Positions 1 to 7,671 of a DNA stretch of 39,893 nt are shown here, piece after piece. Where the stretch lies: positions 1 to 39,893 of the forward strand of contig JAJFFG010000024.1 of the NCBI GenBank assembly GCA_021776825.1. The letters are read 5' to 3'. This DNA comes from Planctomycetota bacterium (GTDB lineage: Bacteria; Planctomycetota; JAJSAM01; JAJVHW01). The number at the start of each line of letters is the position of its first letter. The first letter of the stretch is position 1. The notes under the pieces were generated by a model that did no database searches, was not told the origin of the DNA, and worked only from the letters and a program-made list of their open reading frames with translations. A program made the translations under genes and the position numbers.

Positions 1-276
1 CCGCCCCTACGGCGCCGTTGACGTAGCGCGCCCGTTGGAACGGAGGAGACCAACCGCGTTCGGATCCGCACCCGGGGCGGGGCGGTTGCGCGTCAGCGCA
101 AGCGCCGTGACGCGGAAGATGAGGCCACGCAAGGCTGCGACCGGCCGGGCGGCTCTCGCGTGAGACGTGACGCAGCCGCGGAGCCGACCAGAGAACTGGG
201 AGGCGCGACGATTGCCACATGCCCCGATGCGCGCCACCAATCAACCGCCAGCAATCGACGTGACCCCGGGCGGATC
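1..276. repeat. Long direct repeat, copy 1 (cut by window start)
   Basis: This segment recurs at 543-814 with roughly 85-90% identity by eye. Both copies begin with the right arm of a GC-rich hairpin (CCGCCCCTACGGCGCCGTTG) and end near GCAATCGACGTGACCCC followed by the left arm of a hairpin. The copies diverge at all codon positions, so the similar short frames inside them look non-coding. The unit resembles a REP/MITE-type intergenic element; its family is not recognised. Confidence 0.75.
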
Positions 277-289
277 AGGAGATCCGCCC
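268..289 (+). repeat. REP-like hairpin 1
   Basis: GGGCGGATC, loop AGGA, GATCCGCCC form a perfect 9-bp stem with a 4-base loop. The sequence continues as GTACGG, matching the flank of the hairpin at 526-549. It lies at the junction of long-repeat copy 1 and the spacer. Confidence 0.7.
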
Positions 290-324
290 GTACGGTGGGA
301 TCCGCCTGAACAACGGCGTCGTAG

Positions 325-346
325 GGGTGGGTCTCCTGACCCACCC
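325..346 (-). repeat. REP-like hairpin 2 (inverted orientation)
   Basis: GGGTGGGTC, loop TCCT, GACCCACCC form a perfect 9-bp stem. The preceding CAACGGCGTCGTAGG is nearly the reverse complement of the flank of the hairpin at 526-549, so this is an inverted copy of the same element. Arm sequences differ between copies but remain self-complementary, which suggests the stem itself is maintained. Confidence 0.7.
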
Positions 347-525
347 GCGCCGACGACGGATCGCGCGAGCGACGTGGGTGGCTGGCGCACCGCGGCGATG
401 ACGGTGATGCGCACGACGGATGCCGCTCGCCGAGCCACGACGTCGTCGACCGATGGCCGTTCGCATCACGCCCGTCGTTCGCCGAGCGCCAGTGGACCCA
501 CATCGCGCGAGCACCCAAAGCGGGC

Positions 526-549
526 GGGGCGGACCAGGGGGTCCGCCCC
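526..549 (+). repeat. REP-like hairpin 3
   Basis: GGGGCGGACC, loop AGGG, GGTCCGCCCC form a perfect 10-bp stem, then TACGGCGCCGTTG. Its right arm opens the second long-repeat copy. The copy at base 1 starts inside the same arm, so a fourth hairpin is probably cut by the window edge. Confidence 0.75.
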
Positions 550-814
550 TACGGCGCCGTTGGCGACGCGGGCCCCTTGGATCGGAGGAGACGACACCCA
601 ACCGGATCCCCACCCGGGGCGCGGCGGTTGCGCGCCAGCGCAAGCGCCGTGACGCGGGAGATGAGGCCACGTAAGGCTGCGACCGAGGGCGCGGCGCTCG
701 CGTGAGAGCGGACGCAGCCGCGGAGCCGACCAGAAACATGGGAGGCGCGACGATTGTCACATGCCCCGATGCGCGCCACCAATCAACCGCCAGCAATCGA
801 CGTGACCCCGAGCG
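543..814. repeat. Long direct repeat, copy 2
   Basis: Second copy of the repeat at 1-276, about 542 bp downstream in the same orientation. Unlike copy 1 it does not run into an intact hairpin. After CGTGACCCCGAGCGGATCT the sequence becomes the 3' end of the small minus-strand lipoprotein frame, whose last residues (VTSIAGG) are encoded by the repeat. Confidence 0.75.
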
Positions 815-935
815 GATCTGGGAACTCCAGCTCCGGGTAGACGGGCGCCGGCGTCGGCGGCGTCGAGGTCCTCGACGGGACGGCGCAGCAGGCCGAGAGC
901 CCCGAGACGACGAGCAGCAACGCGAGGCGCGACAT
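783..935 (-). CDS. Small putative lipoprotein, C-terminus made of repeat sequence
   Basis: A 50-residue frame with a short hydrophobic leader and a lipobox (LSAC, Cys16), followed by a Pro/Thr-rich tail. This is the expected shape of a minimal outer-membrane or periplasmic lipoprotein. The ATG at 935 is preferred over an in-frame ATG at 962 because it places the basic residue and hydrophobic stretch correctly for a signal peptide. It begins 34 bp after the glycosyltransferase stop on the same strand and could be co-transcribed. The last seven residues come from the intergenic repeat, so the original 3' end may have been replaced. No function is assigned. Confidence 0.5.
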   Translation of the reverse strand: MSRLALLLVVSGLSACCAVPSRTSTPPTPAPVYPELEFPDPLGVTSIAGG

Positions 936-969
936 CACCCGACCGTCCGCGCGCACGGTCATCGGCGCG

Positions 970-1857
970 TCAGCCCCGCTTCGGGAAGAGTCGGGCCCTG
1001 AGTACGGAAACGCGCGCCAGCGGGTGCAGCGCCACGGCCCGCGCGAACGCATCGTCCGCGCCCTCACCATCGCCCGCTCGCGCCAGCCGGCGTCCGAGCT
1101 TGACGTGCCAGCGGGACGCCTGTCGTCGGGCGAACCCGCCGTCGGCGTGTCCTGAGTCGTTCAGACGCGATGCGGCCGCGGCCAGGAGGCGGCAGGCCTG
1201 GGTGTAGACCACGACGGGGTCGGATGAGATGCCGCCCTCGTGGATGCGCACGCGCACGCGCCGCTCGGGCTCGCCCACGATCGGGTGCCGTGCCGCGATG
1301 CGGAGCCAGAGGTCCCAGTCCTCGCAGGGTGGGTACGTCGGATCGAACCGCCCGACCTCGTCGACGACGGTGCGGCGTAGGACCACGGTCATCGTGTGGA
1401 TCACGTTGCGTCGGAGCAGAGTGCGGAGCACCGCTCCCGATACGATCCCCGGCCGGCGGGTCCAGGCGCCGTCCTGGCCCTCGAAGAACTCGTCGACGTC
1501 CGAGTGCGCAAAGGCCGCGGTGGGGGATGCGTCGAGGAGCGTGACCTGCGCAGCAAGCTTGCCCGCGAGCCAGATGTCGTCGCTGTCGAGGAGCGCGAAG
1601 AACTCGCCCCGCGCCTCGTCGAACGCGCGGTTGCGCGCATGGGCGGGGCCGGCGTTCTCCTGCCGGATCACGCGGACCCGTGCGTCCTCCGCGGCTAGGG
1701 CCGCCAGCACCGACGGCGTCTCGTCGGTGGAGCCGTCGTCGACGACCACGACCTCGAGCCCACCGGGGCACTCCTGCGCCAACGCGGAGCGGACGGCCTC
1801 GCCGACGAACGCCGGACGATTGAAGACGGGTACGACGACGCTCACCCGGGGGGTCAC
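970..1857 (-). CDS. Family 2 glycosyltransferase
   Basis: A 295-residue GT-A fold glycosyltransferase expected to move a sugar from a nucleotide-sugar donor onto a cell-surface glycan. The N-terminus VSVVVPVFNRP is the usual GT2 beta-strand. The nucleotide-binding DDGSTDE starts at residue 40, the metal-binding DSDD is at 91-94, and CEDWDLW (ED at 179-180) fits the catalytic-base region. No membrane segment is seen, so it is probably cytoplasmic. The GTG at 1857 is chosen because the family begins right there and an upstream extension would run into the divergent gene; no clear ribosome binding site is visible. It shares a ~50-bp divergent promoter region with the phosphodiesterase. Donor and acceptor cannot be told. 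Confidence 0.9.
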   Translation of the reverse strand: MTPRVSVVVPVFNRPAFVGEAVRSALAQECPGGLEVVVVDDGSTDETPSVLAALAAEDARVRVIRQENAGPAHARNRAFDEARGEFFALLDSDDIWLAGKLAAQVTLLDASPTAAFAHSDVDEFFEGQDGAWTRRPGIVSGAVLRTLLRRNVIHTMTVVLRRTVVDEVGRFDPTYPPCEDWDLWLRIAARHPIVGEPERRVRVRIHEGGISSDPVVVYTQACRLLAAAASRLNDSGHADGGFARRQASRWHVKLGRRLARAGDGEGADDAFARAVALHPLARVSVLRARLFPKRG

Positions 1858-1906
1858 GGACGGAGGGTAAGTCTTGCCCGCGACGCGCAACCGGTATCTT
1901 TCCGCG

Positions 1907-3478
1907 ATGCCTCGGAAGCTGCTGCTGATCGGCCTCGACGCGCTCGACCTCGACGTGGCGCGGCCGCTGATGGAGAGCGGCCGCATGCCCCATCTCGCCG
2001 GCCTGATCGAGCGCGGCGCCTCCGGCATCCTGACCTCGACGATCCCGCCGGTCTCGGCTCCGGCGTGGGCCTCGTTCCTCACCGGCGTTCACCCCGGTCG
2101 GCACGGTCTCTACTCGTTCGTGGTGGAGCGCGAGGTCGGCGCGGACACGCAGCTGGCGAACATCAGCGACATCCGCGGCCCGAAGATCTGGGACTACGTG
2201 GCCGTGCAGGGAGCGCGTCCCGTTGTCGCCAACGTGCCGGTGACATGGCCCCCGCCGGAGTTCGACGGCGTGCTCGTCACGGGTATGCTCACGCCGGAGG
2301 CGCGCGAGGTCGCGTTCACGCATCCGCCTGAGCTCGGAGACGCCATCCGAGCGGCCGTGCCGGGCTACCGGATCGACATCGATCGCACGATGCTCGACGA
2401 CCGCCCGACGCTGTTCGAGTCGCTCCGCGCGATGACCCGTCAGCGCCGCGACCTCTTCGTGCATCTGCTGCGAACCGAGGCGTGGGACCTGAACGTGTCG
2501 GTGTTCACCAACACGGATCGCGTGCAGCACTCGTTCTGGCGCAAGGAGCGCGACCAGATCGACGCGTTCTTCGCCGAGGTCGACACCTACGTCGGCGACC
2601 TCCTCGCCGAGGTCGACCTCGACGAGACCGTCGTGATGCTGATGAGCGACCACGGGTTTCAGGGCGCGAAGTACAAGCTGTACGTCAACCGCTTCCTGGA
2701 GGACGCGGGTCTCCTCGCAACGCGCCGGAGTGTCGATGACGACGCGTATGCGCGCCGCCGGCCGGACTACTTCGACGACTTCCAGGGCGGCCAGGGCGAC
2801 AAGGCGAAGCCCGAGGTCGGACGCCTTGGCGGCGTTCTCGCGAAGCTCGGTGTCGGCGGCAAGGTCGTCATGGATTGGCCGCGGACGCGCGCGTTCCTCT
2901 GGTCGCTCGATACGGGCGGCGTGGGGATCAATCTGCGGAGTCGTTACGCGCACGGCATCGTCGAGGACGCCGACTACGAGGCCGTCCGCGACGAGGTCAT
3001 CGGAGCGCTCACCGCCCTGCGACTGCCCGACGGCGAGGCCGCGTTCCGCACGGTCCGCCGCCGCGAGGAGGTCTACCACGGCGACTTTGCGCACCTCGCG
3101 CCCGACGTCGTGGTCGAGTGGTCGGACGCGCTCGACCTCGGCATCCAGCTCGACGCCAAGGAGGCCGTGCGTAGCCATCGTCGTGAGGAGGGGCACCACA
3201 GCCCCCGCGGCTTCATCTGCGTAGCCGGTCCCGGTTGCCGCACCGGAACGACGATCGCGGGCAGCATCGTCGACTGCCTGCCGACGGCACTCCATGCGAT
3301 GGGCCTGAAGGTCCCGGTCGGTCTCGACGGTCAGGTCCTCGTCGAGGCGTTCGACGACGACCGGGACGTCGAGACGTTCACGCCCGACCTCGCGTTGGAC
3401 GGCGGGAGCGGACCCGGGTTCTCGGAGTCCGAAGAGGAAGAACTACGACGTTCGCTCGAAGGGCTCGGCTACCTGTGA
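1907..3478 (+). CDS. Alkaline-phosphatase-superfamily phosphodiesterase/nucleotide pyrophosphatase
   Basis: A 523-residue metal-dependent hydrolase of the type I phosphodiesterase/nucleotide pyrophosphatase group. Visible elements are the first metal Asp in LIGLDALD (D11), the nucleophile region PPVSAPAWASFLTG near residues 46-59, an Asp/His pair in NTDRVQHSFW near 203, SDHG near 247 and a late metal-site GHHSPRG near 428. No signal peptide is evident, so it is probably cytoplasmic. The ATG at 1907 is preferred to an in-frame TTG 33 bases upstream because homologues start at the first strand. Its stop overlaps the pyruvate kinase start (GTGA), which indicates translational coupling. The substrate is unknown; it may be a phosphoester in a surface-glycan or nucleotide pathway. 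Confidence 0.88.
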   Translation: MPRKLLLIGLDALDLDVARPLMESGRMPHLAGLIERGASGILTSTIPPVSAPAWASFLTGVHPGRHGLYSFVVEREVGADTQLANISDIRGPKIWDYVAVQGARPVVANVPVTWPPPEFDGVLVTGMLTPEAREVAFTHPPELGDAIRAAVPGYRIDIDRTMLDDRPTLFESLRAMTRQRRDLFVHLLRTEAWDLNVSVFTNTDRVQHSFWRKERDQIDAFFAEVDTYVGDLLAEVDLDETVVMLMSDHGFQGAKYKLYVNRFLEDAGLLATRRSVDDDAYARRRPDYFDDFQGGQGDKAKPEVGRLGGVLAKLGVGGKVVMDWPRTRAFLWSLDTGGVGINLRSRYAHGIVEDADYEAVRDEVIGALTALRLPDGEAAFRTVRRREEVYHGDFAHLAPDVVVEWSDALDLGIQLDAKEAVRSHRREEGHHSPRGFICVAGPGCRTGTTIAGSIVDCLPTALHAMGLKVPVGLDGQVLVEAFDDDRDVETFTPDLALDGGSGPGFSESEEEELRRSLEGLGYL

Positions 3479-5157
3479 CCTCGCGTTCGCGCATCTGTTG
3501 CACGCTCGGTCCCTGCAAGCAGGGCGGTCGTCGCGCCCAGGACGCCGACGACTACGTCGATCGCCTCGTCACGGCCGGCATGGACGTGGCGCGCATCAAC
3601 CTTTCGCACGCCCGTGGTGCAGCATCGTTCCTGGCCGGTGATGCCCCCGACTACACGGCCGAGACCACGCGGCTCACCCAGGTCCGTGCCGCGTCCGACC
3701 GCGCCGGCCCCGCGCGTCACGTGGCGACGATGCTGGATCTGCAGGGCATCAAGATCCGGCTCTACCTGCCCAAGGGGCGTCGTCGCAACGGACTCGAATT
3801 CGAGGCCGGGGCGACGCTGCGCATGCGGCTCACGGCGCAGCCCGAGGCCGACGAGCTGGCGTGCGATGCCTCCGTGCGCGTGCAGCATGCGTTGCGGGAA
3901 CACCTCGCGCGACACGGTGACGTCGAGGTCGCGATCGCCGACGGCGATCCGCTCCTCGCCTGCATCGCGGTCGAGGGCGACGTCGCGGTGCTCCGCGCAC
4001 CGGACAAGGGCACGCTCTTTCACCGCAAGGGCGTCACGTTCCGCGGCGTCGATCTGCCCGACGAACCGCCGCTGCCGCCTCGCGACCGGATCGATCTCGC
4101 CGCGTTCGCTCTGCCGGCCATCCTGCGCGGAGACGCGGACCTGCTTGCGCTCTCGTTCACACGCAGCGCGGCGGACGTCGACGCGCTGCGCGCGTTCTGC
4201 CGGGTGGCGGCCGCGTACTTCCGCGACGGGACCGAGCCGGAAGACACTGAGGATCGAGAGTTGCTAGCGTCGCTGGCCGCACGTCGTCCGGACCTGGCGT
4301 CGTTGTATGGCCCCGGCGACGTCGATGCCCTGCGCATCGTCGCAAAACTCGAGACGCGCTCCGGCACGGAGAACCTCGACGGCATCCTGCGCGCGGCCGA
4401 TGCCGTGATGATCGCGCGCGGCGACTTGGGACTGCAGTGCCGACCCGAGGACGTCCCTCGCCTTCAGAAGGACATCATTCGCCGCGCCCGCCTTCTCGGT
4501 CGCCCGGCCGTCGTCGCGACGCAGATGCTCGGCAGCATGGAGCACGCGCCGGAGCCGACGCGCGCCGAGGCCTCGGACGTGTTCAACGCCGTGGTGGACG
4601 GAGCCGACGCCCTGATGCTGTCCGGCGAGACGGCACTCGGCTCGCGGCCGCAACGAGCCGTCGAGACTCTGCGAGCGATCGCCGACACGGCGGCGGAGTG
4701 GAACGCCGCCCGTCGCTTCGGTCGCGGCATGCGACTGAACCACCTGCGCATGGACCTCGGCGATCTGCGTCGCGAGTGGGGACAGACTGCTTCCTGGATC
4801 GAGGTCTCGGATCGGCTGACGGTCGAAGCCGTCCGGATCGCCGAGGGACTCGATGCCGTCGCGATCGTCGCCGTCACGCGCTCTGGGGAGACCGCTCGGA
4901 ACATCGCGCGCTTCGACCCGCTGCTTCCGGTCGTGGCCATCGTGCCCGACGCCTCGGTCGCGCGCTCGCTCGCGCTGACGGGATCGGTCTGTGCCGTGGT
5001 CGTCCCCGACCACGACGGGCCCGAGGCTCTCGAAGCGGGACTGCGCGGCGCGGTCGTCGCCGGGTTCCTCGAGCCGGGGCAACGCGTTCTCGTGGCCGGT
5101 GCGCGCAGCGGCGACCCGCCGGGCGCCACGAGCGCGATCCGCATCCGCCTGGTCTGA
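3475..5157 (+). CDS. pyk: Pyruvate kinase, divergent and longer than usual
   Basis: Predicted to transfer phosphate from phosphoenolpyruvate to ADP, the last step of glycolysis. Family blocks in order are CCTLGP at the N-terminus, DVARINLSH near residue 40, LDLQGIKIR near 87, a degenerate B domain, IVAKLE (catalytic Lys) near 287, ARGDLG near 312, TQMLGSM...PTRAE near 348-365 and MLSGETA near 382, then a C-terminal domain. At 560 residues it exceeds the usual ~470-480. Part of the excess is an insert of about 35 residues just before IVAKLE, and the substrate-loop sequence is atypical. The GTG start overlaps the upstream stop by 4 bp. Activity as a true pyruvate kinase is likely but not certain. 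Confidence 0.85.
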   Translation: MTSRSRICCTLGPCKQGGRRAQDADDYVDRLVTAGMDVARINLSHARGAASFLAGDAPDYTAETTRLTQVRAASDRAGPARHVATMLDLQGIKIRLYLPKGRRRNGLEFEAGATLRMRLTAQPEADELACDASVRVQHALREHLARHGDVEVAIADGDPLLACIAVEGDVAVLRAPDKGTLFHRKGVTFRGVDLPDEPPLPPRDRIDLAAFALPAILRGDADLLALSFTRSAADVDALRAFCRVAAAYFRDGTEPEDTEDRELLASLAARRPDLASLYGPGDVDALRIVAKLETRSGTENLDGILRAADAVMIARGDLGLQCRPEDVPRLQKDIIRRARLLGRPAVVATQMLGSMEHAPEPTRAEASDVFNAVVDGADALMLSGETALGSRPQRAVETLRAIADTAAEWNAARRFGRGMRLNHLRMDLGDLRREWGQTASWIEVSDRLTVEAVRIAEGLDAVAIVAVTRSGETARNIARFDPLLPVVAIVPDASVARSLALTGSVCAVVVPDHDGPEALEAGLRGAVVAGFLEPGQRVLVAGARSGDPPGATSAIRIRLV

Positions 5158-5162
5158 GCGGG

Positions 5163-5532
5163 CTAGCCCGTCCGAGTAACCCGCTGGCCTGCGAGCATCC
5201 TCGACCGGACAGTCTCCTAGATCGGGACTGAGGGTCGTCGGCCTCCGTGCCGAGTCTCAAGGTATGAGCCGTTACCGACTCCGCAAGCACGTGGTCGAGC
5301 CGGTCTTTGGGCACATCAAGGAGTGCCGTGGCTTTCGCCGCTTCCTGCTGCGAGGGATGGAGAACGTCCGGGCGGAGTGGTCGCTGCTCTGCACCGCGCA
5401 CAACCTGCTGAAGCTCGCCGCCGCGCGGGCCTGATCCGGCCTCCGCAGGCGTCCGAACACGCCCTATGAGCTAGGAGGCCGTCCTCCACGGGCGCCCGGA
5501 TCGGCGAGGACGTAACTCGGACGGGCTCCTAG
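5163..5532. mobile_element. Decayed IS1182-like element with terminal inverted repeats
   Basis: The left end (5167-5180, CCCGTCCGAGTAAC) and the right end (reverse complement of 5512-5525, CCCGTCCGAGTTAC) match in 13 of 14 bases. CTAG borders the left end (5163-5166) and lies three bases outside the right end (5529-5532), so the pair may be an imperfect 4-bp target duplication. Inside is only the C-terminal end of a transposase. The element sits 5 bp after the pyruvate kinase stop codon. Confidence 0.65.
5264..5434 (+). pseudogene. IS1182-family transposase, C-terminal remnant
   Basis: Fifty-six residues remain, including RYRLRKHVVEPVFGHIKE, RGFRRFLLRG and CTAHNLLKLA. This is the conserved end of IS1182-type DDE transposases around the last catalytic Glu (VEPVFG). 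An in-frame stop lies at 5177-5179, and the intervening residues do not resemble the family, so the catalytic core is gone. It cannot be active but marks a past insertion. The inverted repeats around it suggest an internally deleted, MITE-like derivative. Confidence 0.8.
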
Positions 5533-5546
5533 CCCGCGGGATTAGG

Positions 5547-5591
5547 GATCGCCAAGACGAGGACACTGCGCGTCCTCGCGAGTGGGCGATC
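5547..5591. other. Strong two-part hairpin
   Basis: GATCGCC (5547-5553) pairs with GGCGATC (5585-5591), and CGAGGAC (5558-5564) pairs with GTCCTCG (5572-5578), separated by a small internal loop. It lies just outside the IS remnant and about 220 bp upstream of the HEAT/VWA gene. The rest of 5592-5812 shows no gene or motif I can support. It could be a structured leader or a terminator without a T tract. Confidence 0.45.
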
Positions 5592-5812
5592 TTGGACTTG
5601 GGGCAGGCTCCGCGGCGAGTGGCACGGCCGCTGCTCACTGCACGAGCGGAGTGACGTGGGTGGTGGTGACCCGCCATGAGCTGCCATCCCGGTGTAGGGA
5701 AGCCTGCGTCGCTCCACATCAGGAGTTCAGAGGAGCACGACGAACGACGCGCGGATATCCCGTGCGGGTAGACTGCCGGGCTCCGCGCCCGAGTCGTCCA
5801 TCCGAGGGTCCC

Positions 5813-7438
5813 ATGCAGCGCGTTCGCCGCCCCTTCCGCCGCCTCGCCGCCGCCGTGGCGCTGAGTCTGTCTCTGGGCCTGACTCTGTCCGTGACCCTGG
5901 GTCTGACGCTCTCCGGATCGCTCCACGCCGCACCCCAGGACGACCCCGCCGATGGCCCGCGCGCGGCCCTTGACGCCGTCATCTTGGCGGACGGTGAGAC
6001 CGCCGATCGGGCGTTGGCGGTGCACGCGCTCGCCAAGGTCAACTCGCACTCGGCCGCGCGCGGCTTCGTCGAGAGCCTCGAGAAACTCTCCGCGCGTACC
6101 GTCAAGCTGGAGCAGCGTGCCGAGCGGACGCGCCTGGAGTTCAAGCCGTACAGCGGGTTCAGCTTCAAGGACCCCAAGGCCTGGGACATCAAGAAGCGCC
6201 TGCAGGAGCAGATGGACAGCGAGGACACGCTCCTGCGCTCCGACATGGTCGTCTTCATCACGTTCGGCACCGCGGCGATGAAGTTCTCCGATGCCGATGC
6301 GCTGAAGGTGCTGACTCGCGCAGCGCGGGTCGCTGAGCACCCAACGAGCCGTCGTGCGCTGCTCTCGGGCGTCCTGCGCAACGCTCTGGTCGACCCGGCA
6401 GCGGTCGGCAAGATCGCGATGAAGGACAGCGACCCGGGAGTCCGGCTCGTCGCCCTGGAGGCACTCGCCGAGCGGAAGGCACCCGAGACGCTCGCCATCG
6501 CGCACAAGGCCCTGAAAGAGAAGGGCTGGCCGCATCGCCAGGCCGCTTCGCGCCTCCTCCAGGCCCTCAAGGACGTCAACTCCATCGCACCGCTCGTGAA
6601 CGCCATGGCGGTCGAGGACGGACGGCTCGTCGAGGTGTACGCCGAGGCGCTGCGGGCCATCACGGGCGTCGAGATCGGCCCGTTCCCGGACGCGTGGAAG
6701 GCGTGGTACGACGAGAACAAGGCCGCCCTCGTCGCGAAGGGCGCCAAGCCGCAGTCGACGAAGAAGTCGAAGCGCAGCGTCGAGTCCATCAACTACTACG
6801 GCATCGAGACGCGCAGCCGACGGATCGCGTTCTTGATCGACGTCTCCGGCTCGATGGAGGAGGTCATCGGCGAGGGCCTCGAGGACGTGACCGGCCTCGA
6901 CGAGGACGTCCTCTTCGGCAAGAAGATCGACATCGCCAAGAAGATGCTGAAGCAGGCGATCCGGAATCTCCCGGAGGAGTCGTTCTTCAACATCATCGTC
7001 TTCAACCACGCCGTGAAGACCTTCAGCGCCGAGTCGCTCGAGGCGACGCAGGACAACAAGAACAAGTCCTACCTGATGATCAACGACCTCGAGCCGTCGG
7101 GCGCGACGTTCACGTACGGCGCGCTGAAGGAGGCCTTCCGCCTCGCCGGCCGCGGCTTGAGCGACAAGTCCTACGACCCGGGCGTCGACACGATCTTCCT
7201 GCTCTCCGACGGTGCGCCGACCGATGACAACATCGATAAGGCGCAGCCGATGGAAGGCAGCAAGATCCTGCAAGCGGTCAAGGCGTGGAACCAGCTGAAG
7301 CGCGTGCAGATCCACACCATCGCCATCGATCCGCGCATCGGCAGCGGCCCGTTCGTGCGCTTCATGCGCAGCTTGGCGAAGCGCAATAACGGCGACTACA
7401 CCGAGGTCGGGAACCCACAGCCCAAGAAGGGCCAATAG
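5813..7438 (+). CDS. Secreted HEAT-repeat / von Willebrand factor A protein
   Basis: A 541-residue exported protein. An Arg-rich N-terminus and a low-complexity Leu/Ser/Thr hydrophobic stretch end at HAA|PQ, a signal peptidase I type site. Residues ~45-300 are helical HEAT-like repeats. Residues ~335-541 form a VWA domain with a complete-looking MIDAS: DVSGS near 343, a Thr in SGATFTYG and an Asp in LLSDGAPTDD. Such domains bind protein ligands through a divalent metal. The ATG at 5813 starts the signal peptide. The gene appears monocistronic, with a terminator-like hairpin 57 bp downstream. The ligand is unknown; a role in surface or periplasmic assembly is inference. Confidence 0.88.
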   Translation: MQRVRRPFRRLAAAVALSLSLGLTLSVTLGLTLSGSLHAAPQDDPADGPRAALDAVILADGETADRALAVHALAKVNSHSAARGFVESLEKLSARTVKLEQRAERTRLEFKPYSGFSFKDPKAWDIKKRLQEQMDSEDTLLRSDMVVFITFGTAAMKFSDADALKVLTRAARVAEHPTSRRALLSGVLRNALVDPAAVGKIAMKDSDPGVRLVALEALAERKAPETLAIAHKALKEKGWPHRQAASRLLQALKDVNSIAPLVNAMAVEDGRLVEVYAEALRAITGVEIGPFPDAWKAWYDENKAALVAKGAKPQSTKKSKRSVESINYYGIETRSRRIAFLIDVSGSMEEVIGEGLEDVTGLDEDVLFGKKIDIAKKMLKQAIRNLPEESFFNIIVFNHAVKTFSAESLEATQDNKNKSYLMINDLEPSGATFTYGALKEAFRLAGRGLSDKSYDPGVDTIFLLSDGAPTDDNIDKAQPMEGSKILQAVKAWNQLKRVQIHTIAIDPRIGSGPFVRFMRSLAKRNNGDYTEVGNPQPKKGQ

Positions 7439-7494
7439 GCCGGCATCCGGCGAGTTCAGGCTCGAATCAGGCATGCGGGAATTCGCGCGAAGTG

Positions 7495-7516
7495 AGTTCT
7501 GACGCGCAGAACTTTT
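7495..7516 (+). terminator. Rho-independent terminator
   Basis: AGTTCTG, loop ACGCG, CAGAACT forms a perfect 7-bp stem whose last T starts a TTTT run. It is 57 bp after the HEAT/VWA stop codon and reads in the same direction. Confidence 0.6.
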
Positions 7517-7611
7517 GCGCTTTCCACGGATCCCCCCCATCGTATGAGCGGACAGCAGAGGCCGGTCGCATGCGCGGCTGGCACTCATGGAACCCCGAGT
7601 GGGCTTTCCGA

Positions 7612-7671
7612 CACCTGGCACCGTCCCTGCGCAGGTGATCGCGGGCTCCTCGTGCGCAAGAGGCAGGGACG
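7612..7671 (+). promoter_or_regulatory. 5' leader with two competing hairpins at the YDG gene start
   Basis: CGTCCCTGC (7622-7630) is perfectly complementary to GCAGGGACG (7663-7671), which ends one base before the ATG and covers the ribosome-binding region. CACCTG (7612-7617) pairs with CAGGTG (7632-7637), enclosing the first arm and possibly competing with the longer pairing. Such an arrangement could control translation. This is seen only as sequence complementarity. Confidence 0.35.

Noticed and set aside
7..782. Two similar 77-codon minus-strand frames (7-240 and 549-782) in the two long-repeat copies
   Set aside because: They have equal length, but aligned proteins differ more (about a quarter of residues) than the DNA does, so there is no sign of protein-level constraint. 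They start inside hairpin arms. I treat them as non-coding repeat.
1064..3295. A 743-codon open frame opposite the phosphodiesterase gene
   Set aside because: Composition is Arg/His/Glu-rich with no domain, and it lies antisense to a gene with clear catalytic motifs. Long antisense frames are common at this GC content.
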